Assembly: GCA_964533185.1 (NCBI GenBank)
Contig: CAZHLD010000079.1
Span: forward strand, 1 to 12,585
DNA: 12,585 bases
Origin: CAZHLD01 sp964533185
Lineage (GTDB): Bacteria > Acidobacteriota > Terriglobia > Acidiferrales > UBA7541
Direction of reading: 5' to 3'
The position numbers and the translations under genes were made by a program. Of this stretch, positions 6,409-12,585 are shown in pieces (positions within the stretch are counted from its first letter, which is position 1; each line of letters starts with the position of its first letter). The notes beneath the pieces were generated by a model, which was given only the letters and a program-made list of their open reading frames with translations, was not told where the DNA came from and did not search any database.

Positions 6409-6957
6409 ATGTGGGGAAGCAAGAAGCCGGAAGCTCAGCCGGCCGTCATCGAGACATCAAAAGGGGCTGCGCCGACTGCAGTTCCGTCCACTTGGGAGGG
6501 CAAGAAGATGACCACAGACGTGAACCGACCACTCAGTTCGACCCCGTCCGGCAGCACGGCGCGGTTGGGTCCCAGCCTGCACGTGAAGGGGGAGATCACC
6601 GGCAACGAAGACCTGCACATTGACGGCAGCGTCGAAGGGCTGGTGCAGCTCGAAGACCGCCGCCTGACCGTCGGGCCCACGGCGAAGCTCAGTGCCGACG
6701 TGGTGGCCCGCGAGGTGGTCGTTTATGGCAGCGTGAAGGGCAATCTGCGCGCCCGCGACCGCATCGAGATCAAAAAGGACGGCTCCGTGGTGGGCGACCT
6801 GACCACTGCGCGCATTATGATCGAAGACGGCGCCTACTTCAAAGGCTCGATCGAGATTGATAAGACGGCCGAGAAGAGCACCGACCTTGAGCGGCCGTCC
6901 TACGTCCGCGCCGCGACGGCAACTTCCGTCACGCCGGTCGGCAAGCCCAACAACTAG
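6409..6957 (+). CDS. Bactofilin (polymer-forming cytoskeletal protein)
   Basis: A 182-aa bactofilin, a nucleotide-independent filament-forming cytoskeletal protein used in cell shape, polarity or envelope assembly. The core domain spans about 53-155 and shows repeated short beta-helix rungs (LHVKGEITGNEDLHIDGSVEG, LTVGPTAKLSADVVAREVVV, YGSVKGNLRARDRIEIKKDG, SVVGDLTTARIMIEDGAYFKG). Flexible, Pro/Ser/Thr-rich tails flank it, as in other bactofilins. The first ~50 residues (MWGSKKPEAQPAV...) are disordered and may be membrane-binding. ATG 6409 was chosen because GGGAGGGG lies just upstream; a longer frame from 6262 would include the likely promoter and read as nonsense. It is followed by a strong terminator, so it is probably monocistronic. 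Confidence 0.93.
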   Translation: MWGSKKPEAQPAVIETSKGAAPTAVPSTWEGKKMTTDVNRPLSSTPSGSTARLGPSLHVKGEITGNEDLHIDGSVEGLVQLEDRRLTVGPTAKLSADVVAREVVVYGSVKGNLRARDRIEIKKDGSVVGDLTTARIMIEDGAYFKGSIEIDKTAEKSTDLERPSYVRAATATSVTPVGKPNN

Positions 6958-6980
6958 GCTCGGACGAAAGTTCTCGTTTT

Positions 6981-7016
6981 CGAAGGGGCACGATATTCCG
7001 TGCCCCTTCGTCTTTT
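6981..7016 (+). terminator. Rho-independent terminator after the bactofilin gene
   Basis: A perfect 12-bp stem, CGAAGGGGCACG (6981-6992) with CGTGCCCCTTCG (6999-7010), around a six-base loop ATATTC, followed by TCTTTTC. The T-tract is modest, but the stem is strong and lies 23 bp past the stop codon. The opposite strand has no T-tract, so it works in the plus direction. Confidence 0.85.
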
Positions 7017-7035
7017 CAGTTTGACCCGCGCTTCG

Positions 7036-7055
7036 ACCTCAGTCGTGGCTGAGGT
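7036..7055 (+). repeat. Short perfect hairpin upstream of the TPR gene
   Basis: ACCTCAG (7036-7042) and CTGAGGT (7049-7055) form a seven-bp stem with loop TCGTGG. It lies 25 bp past the terminator and just ahead of the predicted promoter, with no T-tract, so it may be an operator-like palindrome rather than a terminator. Confidence 0.5.
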
Positions 7056-7059
7056 AACA

Positions 7060-7088
7060 GCGACATTCTTTCCACCGTGTGGTAGCAT
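7060..7088 (+). promoter_or_regulatory. Putative extended -10 promoter for the TPR gene
   Basis: GCGACA (7060-7065) and TAGCAT (7083-7088) are 17 bp apart. TGG immediately precedes the -10, forming an extended -10. The predicted start near 7095 gives a leader of about 27 nt before GTG 7122. Confidence 0.4.
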
Positions 7089-7121
7089 TTTCGGTTTGAC
7101 AGCACACGAAGGAGACACTCT

Positions 7122-7838
7122 GTGTCGCAGCACATCTCGCGCAAAGAGCTGAAGCAGGACGAATTCCGGGATACGCTCGCGCATGGCGCCGAAGCAGTCA
7201 TGACTCACCAGCGCGCCGCGTGGATCGTTGCCGGCATCGTGGTGGGTGTGCTGGTGGCCGTCTTTGGCTGGCGCTTCTGGAGCGAACGCCAGACCCTCAA
7301 GGCCTCTGCCGCTCTCGGCGGTGCGATGAAGGTCTACGAGGCGCGCATTCGAGTGCCGGGCGAGCCCGAACAGCCGGGCGAGGTCACCTACGTCGAAGAA
7401 AAGAACAAGTACGAGGACGCAGCGAAGAAGTTTGCCGATGTGGCCAAGCAGTACGGGCGCACTCGCCCCGGTCAAATGGCTCGCTACTACGCCGCCCTGA
7501 GCCTGGAAAAACTCGGCCGCTGGGATGAGGCACAGAAATGGTTGCGCGAGGTGGAAAGCTCCGGCGACCCGGAGTTTGCCGCCCTGGCCCGCTTCAACTT
7601 GGCCGAAACGTACGAGCGCACAGGAAAACCCGACCAGGCCGCCGCGCTTTATCGCCAGTTGATGGAAAAGCCCGGCGTGCTGGTGCCCAAGCCGCTGGTC
7701 ATGCTGGCGCTTGCTAATAATCTGAGCACACGCAATCCCGCCGAAGCCCAAAAGCTATACGAGCAGATCAAGAAGGACTACCCCGATAGCGCCGTCGCCG
7801 ACCAGGCCGACCGCGCACTGGAAACCCTCAAACTGTAG
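7122..7838 (+). CDS. YfgM-like membrane-anchored TPR protein
   Basis: A 238-aa protein of the YfgM (TPR_21-type) family. A short basic cytoplasmic N-terminus is followed by one transmembrane helix at about 33-51 (AAWIVAGIVVGVLVAVFGW). The periplasmic part carries TPR-like helical pairs from about 90 to 238 (YEDAAKKFADVAKQYG, MARYYAALSLEKLGRWDEA, ARFNLAETYERTGKPDQAAALYRQL, YEQIKKDYPDSAVADQADRAL). In E. coli YfgM binds PpiD at the SecYEG translocon and helps deliver exported proteins to chaperones; here that role is inferred from family only. GTG 7122 has AAGGAG seven bases upstream. The stop TAG abuts the hairpin repeat that precedes dgt, and the two genes are probably cotranscribed. Confidence 0.87.
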   Translation: MSQHISRKELKQDEFRDTLAHGAEAVMTHQRAAWIVAGIVVGVLVAVFGWRFWSERQTLKASAALGGAMKVYEARIRVPGEPEQPGEVTYVEEKNKYEDAAKKFADVAKQYGRTRPGQMARYYAALSLEKLGRWDEAQKWLREVESSGDPEFAALARFNLAETYERTGKPDQAAALYRQLMEKPGVLVPKPLVMLALANNLSTRNPAEAQKLYEQIKKDYPDSAVADQADRALETLKL

Positions 7839-7858
7839 TGGCGGGTCTATCCCGCCAC
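7838..7858 (+). repeat. GC-rich hairpin repeat, copy 1
   Basis: An eight-bp stem GTGGCGGG / CCCGCCAC around loop TCTAT, starting on the last base of the TPR stop codon. Its core GGCGGGTCTATCCCGCC differs by one base from the copy after dgt. There is no T-tract, so it is more like a dispersed palindromic unit or mRNA-end stabiliser than a classic terminator. Confidence 0.75.
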
Positions 7859-7915
7859 AACTGGCGGCGCAAAGCCTCCCCTACAACCCCGCGCGCCTTC
7901 GTGTACGATACGCCC

Positions 7916-9031
7916 ATGCCGCTGGCTCCCTATGCAATGGACGTTGCCCGCACGCGCGGCCGGCGCTGGCCTGAGCCCCCGCATCCCTACCGCAACGAGT
8001 ACGCACGCGACCGCGACCGCGTGATTCACTCCCGCGCCTTCCGTCGCCTCGAAGCCAAGACGCAGGTCTTCACCTCGCGCCACTCCGACCATTTCCGCAA
8101 CCGGCTGACGCACACGCTCGAGGTAGCGCAGATCGCCCGCACCGTTGCGGGCGTGCTGGGGCTCAACACTGACTTGGCCGAGGCGCTGGCCCTGGTCCAT
8201 GACATCGGCCACCCGCCCTTCGGCCATGCCGGCGAGCAGCGCCTGGACGAGCTGCTGCGGCCGCACGGCGAGCGCTTCGACCACAACCTGCACGCTCTGC
8301 GCATCGTTGAGCAATTCGAGCAGCGCTATCTGGATTTCTCCGGCCTCAACCTCACCTTCGAAGTGCGCGAAGGTATCATCAAGCACTCGCGCGGCTACAA
8401 TGCGGCGGAGTTTCCCGAGCTCGGCGAATACTTGCTTGAGTTGCAGCCTACGCTCGAGGCCCAGCTCATCGACGGCGTGGACGAGATCGCCTACAACACC
8501 GCCGATCTTGACGACGGCCTCGAAGCCCACCTGCTCACCTACGAGCAGGTACTCGAAGGAGTGCCTGTGCTCGCCGAAACCTATGCAGAAATTGATCGCC
8601 GCTATCCGCAGAGCCGCACCAAACTCAAATTCAATGAGGCGCTCAAGCACGTCCTCGACGCACAGGCAACAGACCTGATCGAAACCACCCGCGAGCGCCT
8701 CCGTTTCGCCGGCGTGGCCAGCGTGGAAGACGTGCGCCGACAACCGCAGCGCCTGGTCGGTTTCAGCGCCGAAGGCGAGCGCCGCAACCGTGAGCTGCAG
8801 CAATTTCTAATGCAGCAACTCTACAACCATCCCGCGATTGTCGAAGACCGCGCTCGCTCGGTCGAGGCCCTGAGCCAACTCTTTACCTACTACCTTGACC
8901 ACCCCGAGGCCATGCCGCGCTACTATTCCGATCTGGCTCAGCAGCATCCGCGCTACCGCGTCGTCGGTGACTACATCGCCGGCATGACCGACGGCTTTCT
9001 CTTGCGCCAGAACCACGATTTGCTGCCGTAG
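7916..9031 (+). CDS. dgt: Deoxyguanosinetriphosphate triphosphohydrolase (HD-domain dNTPase)
   Basis: A 371-aa HD-superfamily enzyme hydrolysing dGTP (or other dNTPs) to the nucleoside and tripolyphosphate. Metal-binding residues are visible: H66 in RLTHTLEVAQIAR, H95-D96 in LVHDIGHPPFGHAGE, and the later aspartate in DGVDEIAYNTADLDDG (about 186-201). The N-terminal RDRDRVIHSRAFRRLEAKTQVF is a family signature. The length fits the shorter, non-E. coli class. ATG 7916 was chosen. The frame is open back to GTG 7838, but that codon lies inside the hairpin repeat and the extra 26 residues look untranslated. No strong Shine-Dalgarno precedes the ATG, so translation may be coupled to the upstream TPR gene. 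It helps control dNTP pools and genome stability. Confidence 0.95.
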   Translation: MPLAPYAMDVARTRGRRWPEPPHPYRNEYARDRDRVIHSRAFRRLEAKTQVFTSRHSDHFRNRLTHTLEVAQIARTVAGVLGLNTDLAEALALVHDIGHPPFGHAGEQRLDELLRPHGERFDHNLHALRIVEQFEQRYLDFSGLNLTFEVREGIIKHSRGYNAAEFPELGEYLLELQPTLEAQLIDGVDEIAYNTADLDDGLEAHLLTYEQVLEGVPVLAETYAEIDRRYPQSRTKLKFNEALKHVLDAQATDLIETTRERLRFAGVASVEDVRRQPQRLVGFSAEGERRNRELQQFLMQQLYNHPAIVEDRARSVEALSQLFTYYLDHPEAMPRYYSDLAQQHPRYRVVGDYIAGMTDGFLLRQNHDLLP

Positions 9032-9051
9032 CGGCGGGTTTATCCCGCCAT
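9031..9051 (+). repeat. GC-rich hairpin repeat, copy 2
   Basis: GGCGGG (9033-9038) and CCCGCC (9044-9049) flank loop TTTAT, immediately after the dgt stop TAG. The core differs from copy 1 at one loop base, and the outermost pairs of copy 1 are lost here. It lies between convergent genes. Confidence 0.75.
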
Positions 9052-9116
9052 GCGTACCCTTCCCGTCAGTTAGACTCTTAGAGTTGAGAATCGGGGATGC
9101 TGGGGGTATTCGGGCG

Positions 9117-9542
9117 TCAGTCGCCAGCCGCAGCCAGGCGGGTTGAGGCCACCGACTGGGCTAGGCCACGGCGGACGGGTTCAAATAGAGGCGCAGGCAT
9201 GGGACGGTCTGGAGAAAGCTGCAAGGTACTGGCTTTGCGGGGGAACTCGCTGCGGCGGTCGCGCCGCAGGCCGGCTTCGCGGAGCATGTCTTCGGCGACG
9301 TGCGGGTCGCCGCTTTGGTCCACGCTCCAAAACCACATGCGCTCCTCTTGCTGCTGCAGGTACTGGAGGGTCTGCTCGAGTTTCTTCAGCGCACGGTCCA
9401 CAGTCGAGGCCAGGAAATAGACTGAAAGCGACCAGGCGCGGCGGCCGAAGTCCGCGCGGATGCGGACGCAATACTTGCCGTTCTGATTGCGCTCCATCGC
9501 GCAGCGATATTCATTGCGGTGGGCAAAATACCTGACAGGCAT
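9117..9542 (-). CDS. Hypothetical protein
   Basis: A 141-aa protein with no family that I can name with confidence. Residues 1-60 look like a compact beta-rich domain (YFAHRNEYRCAMERNQNGKYCVRIRADFG then WSLSVYFLASTVDRA). Next comes a helix with a Gln/Glu-rich stretch (LKKLEQTLQYLQQQEERMWFWSV) and a low-complexity basic/Pro tail. It has no signal peptide or membrane segment. ATG 9542 has GAGGTG a few bases upstream and lies eight bp after the DJ-1/PfpI stop, so the two genes are an operon and probably translationally linked. That spacing and Shine-Dalgarno are the main reason to call it a gene. Confidence 0.7.
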   Translation of the reverse strand: MPVRYFAHRNEYRCAMERNQNGKYCVRIRADFGRRAWSLSVYFLASTVDRALKKLEQTLQYLQQQEERMWFWSVDQSGDPHVAEDMLREAGLRRDRRSEFPRKASTLQLSPDRPMPAPLFEPVRRGLAQSVASTRLAAAGD

Positions 9543-9550
9543 AGGACACC

Positions 9551-10087
9551 TCAGCTAGCCAGCCGTTCGGCCAGTTTGCGTCCGAATTCGCGGGCGGCGG
9601 CGGGGCCTCCGGCGGTAACCATGTTGCCTTCAATGACCACGTCGCGGGCCACGTAGCGTGCACCGGCCTTCTCCAGCTCGTTGAGCGTCCGCGGGGTCTG
9701 ATAAACGGTCAGGTGACGCCCGCCGGCCACGCCGGCCCGTGCCAGCACCGCACCGGAGAGACAGATCCCGCCGATCACCTTATTCGACTCGGCCGCTTGG
9801 CGCAGGACTTGGTGCAATCCGGGGCTATCCCAGAGGCCGTCAGGCAAGCCCGCGCCTCCGACTACGATAACGGCATCAAAGTCGTCGCCCCGGGCTTGGT
9901 CCACGGTGATCTCCGCCTTGACCCTCACGCCGAGTATGCCCGAGCAGGTTCCCTGTACGAGCGAGGCCACCTTGAACTCCGCCCCCTCCGATTCGAGAAT
10001 CTGCCGAGGTTGTTGCAGCTCCTCGTCGTGAAATCCGACGGGCGCAACAATAGCCAACACGCGCTTGCCTTTCAGACGCTTCTCCAT
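9551..10087 (-). CDS. DJ-1/PfpI-family protein
   Basis: A 178-aa class I glutamine-amidotransferase-like protein of the DJ-1/PfpI family. The fold starts KRVLAIVAPVGFHDEELQQPRQILE (8-32), with E22 a candidate for the conserved acidic residue. The central DAVIVVGGAGLPDG precedes the nucleophile elbow GGICLSGAVLARAG with C109. The usual His after the nucleophile (CHG) is Leu here, as in some DJ-1 relatives, so classic PfpI-type protease activity is doubtful; glyoxalase/deglycase-like or stress-chaperone roles are possible. ATG 10087 was chosen, with CGGAG upstream; the frame is open to 10249, but that extension overlaps the predicted promoter. It is cotranscribed with the hypothetical gene that follows it. 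Confidence 0.88.
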   Translation of the reverse strand: MEKRLKGKRVLAIVAPVGFHDEELQQPRQILESEGAEFKVASLVQGTCSGILGVRVKAEITVDQARGDDFDAVIVVGGAGLPDGLWDSPGLHQVLRQAAESNKVIGGICLSGAVLARAGVAGGRHLTVYQTPRTLNELEKAGARYVARDVVIEGNMVTAGGPAAAREFGRKLAERLAS

Positions 10088-10205
10088 GATGACTGCTCCG
10101 TTCTGGTCTAACGAGGGGCCGCTCATAAGGAGCAGGCCTGGGGAAGGCAAAAGCGCTTGCATCGTGTCCCGCTGGCGACGGGACAGAAGCACTGCGGACG
10201 CAACT

Positions 10206-10235
10206 ATCCTAGCCAAATCCAACTGGAAAAGGCAA
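10206..10235 (-). promoter_or_regulatory. Putative promoter of the DJ-1/PfpI operon
   Basis: On the minus strand TTGCCT (10235-10230) and TAGGAT (10211-10206) are 18 bp apart. The start near 10198 would give a leader of about 110 nt. The segment sits in a locally AT-rich patch between this operon and the PpiD-like gene. Confidence 0.45.
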
Positions 10236-10285
10236 ATGGAAAGTGCCATTAATTAAGTAACTGTATTTGTATCGGTTACGGGTTG

Positions 10286-12205
10286 TCAGGCGGGGCTGTT
10301 TAACCTCTTTAAGGCGTCGGTGTTGATCTTGAGCTTGCCCTCCTGCTTAAGCCGCTCTTCCAGAGCCGTACGGAACGCTTCAAAGGCCATGGCACGCTTG
10401 GCCTGCAAGACTTGCTGCTCGACCTCCCTGCGCTGCCTGACAAGCTCTTCAGGCTTAGGTTCTTCCCGTGCCAAGACGCGGTACACCATCCAGTTGGCAC
10501 CGGCCTGCGTGGCCTGACTGGTCTGACCGGCGTTCATTCTGAAAGCCGCGCTCAGCTGCCTGCCGCTGCCAACGCCGGCCACGCTTCCGCTGCGGTTGAA
10601 GGGCTCGCTCTTTTTTACTTCGACGCCCAGTGCTTTGGCCGCCGTCGCAAAAGGTTCCTTCCCATGCAGCCGCTTGGCTAGATCTTCGGCCCTGCTCTTG
10701 GCCAGCTCGACGGCCTTCTCGCGGCGGTAATCGGCCAGCACCCGGTCGCGCACTTCGGCAAAGGTGCCGGGGTGGCTTGCCAGGACTTCTTTAACCGAAA
10801 GCACCAGATAACCGCGCTCGGAGCGAATCGGCGCGCTCAGGTCGCCCACGCGCAGGCGGAAGATTGCGTCGCGCAGCTCGGGAGCCATGCCGAGTTCCAG
10901 TATCGTGTCGGTCGCGGCCACTGGCCGGGTCTCGGCCACGGTCAGGCTGAACTGCTTGGCTAGCTCGTCGAGCGGGCGGCGGCCGGACTGGCGGATGGCC
11001 GCGGCCATCTGGTCGGCCAGTTGAGTGGACTGGCGCTCGGCCTTCTCCGCCGACACCACTGCCTGGATTTCTGCGCGGACCTCGTCCAGCGGTTTGGTAC
11101 GGGCCACCTCGCGGTCCGTCAGGCGAATGATGTGGAAACCGTACTGCGTCTTGACCAGGTCAGAGGTCGTGCCCTTCGGAAGCGAAAAAGCGGCCTTCTC
11201 GAATTCAGGCACAGTCTGCCCCAACAGGATCCAGCCGAGGTCGCCGCCCTTTTCCTTGGTCGTATCCTCGGAATACTCCTTGGCAAGGTCTTCGAACTTC
11301 GCGCCCTTGCGTACCTGCTTCAGGATGTCTTCGGCCTTCTTGCGGGTCTCTTCAACCTCCGCATCTGTCTTTCCGATCGTCTTGAACAGGATGTGGCTGA
11401 CCCGGGCGCGATCCTGCACGTGGTATCGGTCCACGTGCTCGTTGTAGTAGGCCTTCAGATCATCTTCCGAGACCGTGGTCTTCTGGCGGAGCGCATTCAC
11501 GTCCAGCAGGGCATACCGCACCACGCGCTTTTCCGGCACCACGTAGCGTTCCTTGTTCTGGCCGAAGTAAGCGGTCAGCTCAGCATCGCTGGCTGTGACG
11601 TTCGCCTCCAGCTCCTCCGGCTGGAACACGACGTACTCGAGGGTGACTTTCTCATTCCGCCGGCGGAACTCTTCCTCCACCTCCGCGGCAGTGAACGTGA
11701 TTCCGTCGGTCACCAGCCGCCGGAATTTCTCGTCCAGCAGGCCCTGGCGGATGCGCTCCTCGAACTCGCTGACGCTCATCTGGTAGCGTAACTGCACTTC
11801 GGCCGAGTACTGTTCCATGCCCACAAAGGCGCCGCTGATGAAGAGGTTTGGAAGCAACAGGCGAATGCGCTCGGCGCGCTCCTCGTCGGTCACGCGGATG
11901 CCCAGCCGCCCCGCCTCGTATTCGATGGCGTGCTGTGCCACCAGGCTGTTCAGAAGCTGCTGGGTGTAAAGCGGGAGCAACGCTTTCGGGATGCTGCGCC
12001 CGGTCTCCAGCCGGCGCAACTCGCTGCGCATCTCCACCATCGTAATCGGCCGCCCGCCTACCTCGGCAACTACATCGCCTGAGACTCCGTCCGACGTGCC
12101 CTGTCCGGGCACCAGATAAACCAGCATGCTGACGGCGATAACTCCGACCACGACGCCCAGCAATACGCGTGCCCAGATCTTGTTTTTCCGCAACCCTTCA
12201 AACAT
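10286..12205 (-). CDS. PpiD-like membrane-anchored peptidylprolyl isomerase/chaperone
   Basis: A 639-aa protein with the architecture of PpiD/SurA-type chaperones. A short cytoplasmic stretch (MFEGLRKNK) is followed by one transmembrane anchor at about 11-33. A SurA-N-like helical chaperone domain (about 40-165) contains GDVVAEVGGRPITMVEMR. A parvulin domain at about 267-365 has ARVSHILFK, EDLAKEYSED, GGDLGWILLGQTVPEFEKAAF and GFHIIRL. A second parvulin-like region (about 440-500, MAPELRDAIFRLRVGDLSAPI) is degenerate, as in E. coli PpiD, and the C-terminus is helical. It would fold proteins emerging from the Sec translocon on the periplasmic side. ATG 12205 was chosen over ATG 12244, which lies upstream of the likely RBS region (GGAGAAAGAG). 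Its TM anchor and length fit PpiD better than soluble SurA. Confidence 0.9.
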   Translation of the reverse strand: MFEGLRKNKIWARVLLGVVVGVIAVSMLVYLVPGQGTSDGVSGDVVAEVGGRPITMVEMRSELRRLETGRSIPKALLPLYTQQLLNSLVAQHAIEYEAGRLGIRVTDEERAERIRLLLPNLFISGAFVGMEQYSAEVQLRYQMSVSEFEERIRQGLLDEKFRRLVTDGITFTAAEVEEEFRRRNEKVTLEYVVFQPEELEANVTASDAELTAYFGQNKERYVVPEKRVVRYALLDVNALRQKTTVSEDDLKAYYNEHVDRYHVQDRARVSHILFKTIGKTDAEVEETRKKAEDILKQVRKGAKFEDLAKEYSEDTTKEKGGDLGWILLGQTVPEFEKAAFSLPKGTTSDLVKTQYGFHIIRLTDREVARTKPLDEVRAEIQAVVSAEKAERQSTQLADQMAAAIRQSGRRPLDELAKQFSLTVAETRPVAATDTILELGMAPELRDAIFRLRVGDLSAPIRSERGYLVLSVKEVLASHPGTFAEVRDRVLADYRREKAVELAKSRAEDLAKRLHGKEPFATAAKALGVEVKKSEPFNRSGSVAGVGSGRQLSAAFRMNAGQTSQATQAGANWMVYRVLAREEPKPEELVRQRREVEQQVLQAKRAMAFEAFRTALEERLKQEGKLKINTDALKRLNSPA

Positions 12206-12246
12206 GCAGCAGCTCTCTTTCTCCGACGGCAGTGTGCAAAGCATGC

Positions 12247-12276
12247 ATTATAGAGGAGCACCGAAGGCTGCGTCTA
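12247..12276 (-). promoter_or_regulatory. Promoter of the PpiD-like gene
   Basis: A perfect TATAAT (12252-12247) on the minus strand with TAGACG (12276-12271) 18 bp upstream. Transcription would start near 12240, giving a leader of about 35 nt. One arm of an inverted repeat lies in the spacer. Confidence 0.65.
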
Positions 12277-12294
12277 CTCCGTCGCCCTTCGGTG
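12259..12294. repeat. Nine-bp inverted repeat overlapping the ppiD-like promoter
   Basis: CACCGAAGG (12259-12267) and CCTTCGGTG (12286-12294) are perfect arms separated by 18 bp. With a one-base bulge, AGGA/TCCT adds four further pairs. The arms bracket the -35 hexamer, so the palindrome could be an operator; a remnant terminator from an upstream gene is also possible. Confidence 0.6.
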
Positions 12295-12541
12295 TCCTAG
12301 CTCCAAGATCTTGTCACCCTTCGTCAGCACGTCACCCCATGTGACAGGAGAAACTCACGTTGCTACAAAACTTAGTCAGCAAGCCCCTTGAGCGCGCCGG
12401 TCGCGGGGCGAGTCGCCCGCTTGAAAGGATCGAAAGGTGGTTCGGGTATCTCAGGCGAACCAAGCCCTCCTTTGAGCAACCTAGAGACGTCCAGCCGTCT
12501 GTAAGATTTTCTGTTGAAAGCTGGGTGGAAAAGGAAAAGGG
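12295..12541. other. Non-coding region with several short inverted repeats
   Basis: No recognisable gene. It contains GTCAC-CCCAT-GTGAC (12331-12345) with a second GTCACCC at 12313-12319, a nested stem AAAGG/GGTTCG with CGAACC/CCTTT (12433-12473), and AGACG/CGTCT (12485-12500). The density of pairings suggests either a structured leader or RNA, or decayed mobile-element sequence. Confidence 0.4.
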
Positions 12542-12585
12542 TGTCTCCGGATTTTCTGCCCCTAGCCGGGGGCAAAAAGGAGACA
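12542..12585. repeat. Nested palindrome at the window edge
   Basis: Outer arms TGTCTCC (12542-12548) and GGAGACA (12579-12585) enclose inner arms TGCCCC (12557-12562) and GGGGCA (12569-12574) around loop TAGCCG. It may continue past the window. It looks like a REP-type or mobile-element terminal palindrome; alternatively AAGGAG near the edge could be a ribosome-binding site for a plus-strand gene to the right. Confidence 0.6.

Noticed and set aside
7847..8803. 318-codon minus-strand ORF opposite dgt
   Set aside because: A typical GC-rich antisense shadow; the plus-strand dGTPase has full catalytic motifs.
10257..10279. Inverted repeat GTAAC / GTTAC after the PpiD-like gene as a terminator
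   Set aside because: Only a five-bp stem with a 13-base loop and no T-tract; too weak to call.
11021..11791. 256-codon plus-strand ORF opposite the PpiD-like gene
   Set aside because: Antisense shadow of the parvulin coding sequence, with no family features.
12283..12354. Minus-strand short frame reading VTWGDVLTKGDKILELGHR
   Set aside because: It looks protein-like but is only about 25 codons, has no clear start codon or ribosome-binding site, and runs into the promoter palindrome.
12372..12575. 67-codon minus-strand ORF
   Set aside because: No family resemblance, no Shine-Dalgarno, and it runs through two predicted palindromes; composition looks like a chance open frame.

Overview
This is a GC-rich bacterial chromosomal window. 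I infer Acidobacteriota, with moderate confidence, from the mix of genes: a bactofilin beginning MWGSKKPE, a short HD-domain dGTPase, an alginate-export-type porin, and a recurring GGCGGG-TYTAT-CCCGCC hairpin at stop codons. No rRNA, tRNA, CRISPR array or transposase gene is visible.

Left part (1-4953). A plus-strand outer-membrane beta-barrel of the alginate-export family converges on a minus-strand gene set. In transcription order that set is a radical SAM/SPASM gene split by a frameshift, a PglD/NeuD-type hexapeptide acetyltransferase, a stand-alone acyl carrier protein, a VOC protein resembling methylmalonyl-CoA epimerase, and a Crp/Fnr regulator with FNR-type cysteines. The carrier protein and VOC genes overlap by one base (TGATG). 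This is the least conventional part of the window. It looks like a small acyl- or sugar-modifying pathway with its own redox-responsive regulator; the substrate is unknown.

Middle (4954-6957). A 634-bp stretch without a convincing gene separates the minus-strand set from lexA. It contains a near-perfect CRP-type palindrome and further TGTGA half-sites. The LexA protein is complete (HTH, Ala-Gly cleavage site, Ser/Lys dyad) and has a good promoter. It is followed by a bactofilin gene with its own promoter, a strong Shine-Dalgarno and a 12-bp terminator hairpin.

Right part (6958-12585). A YfgM-like membrane-anchored TPR protein is followed by dgt (dGTP triphosphohydrolase), with similar hairpin repeats at both stop codons. 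Reading the other way are a PpiD-like membrane-anchored parvulin chaperone, a DJ-1/PfpI protein, and a coupled small conserved-looking hypothetical gene. In E. coli YfgM and PpiD act together at the Sec translocon, so their proximity here is suggestive. The last 290 bp hold no recognisable gene but several inverted repeats, ending in a nested palindrome at the window edge.

Most genes on the right are housekeeping functions: DNA damage response, dNTP balance, cell shape and envelope protein folding.
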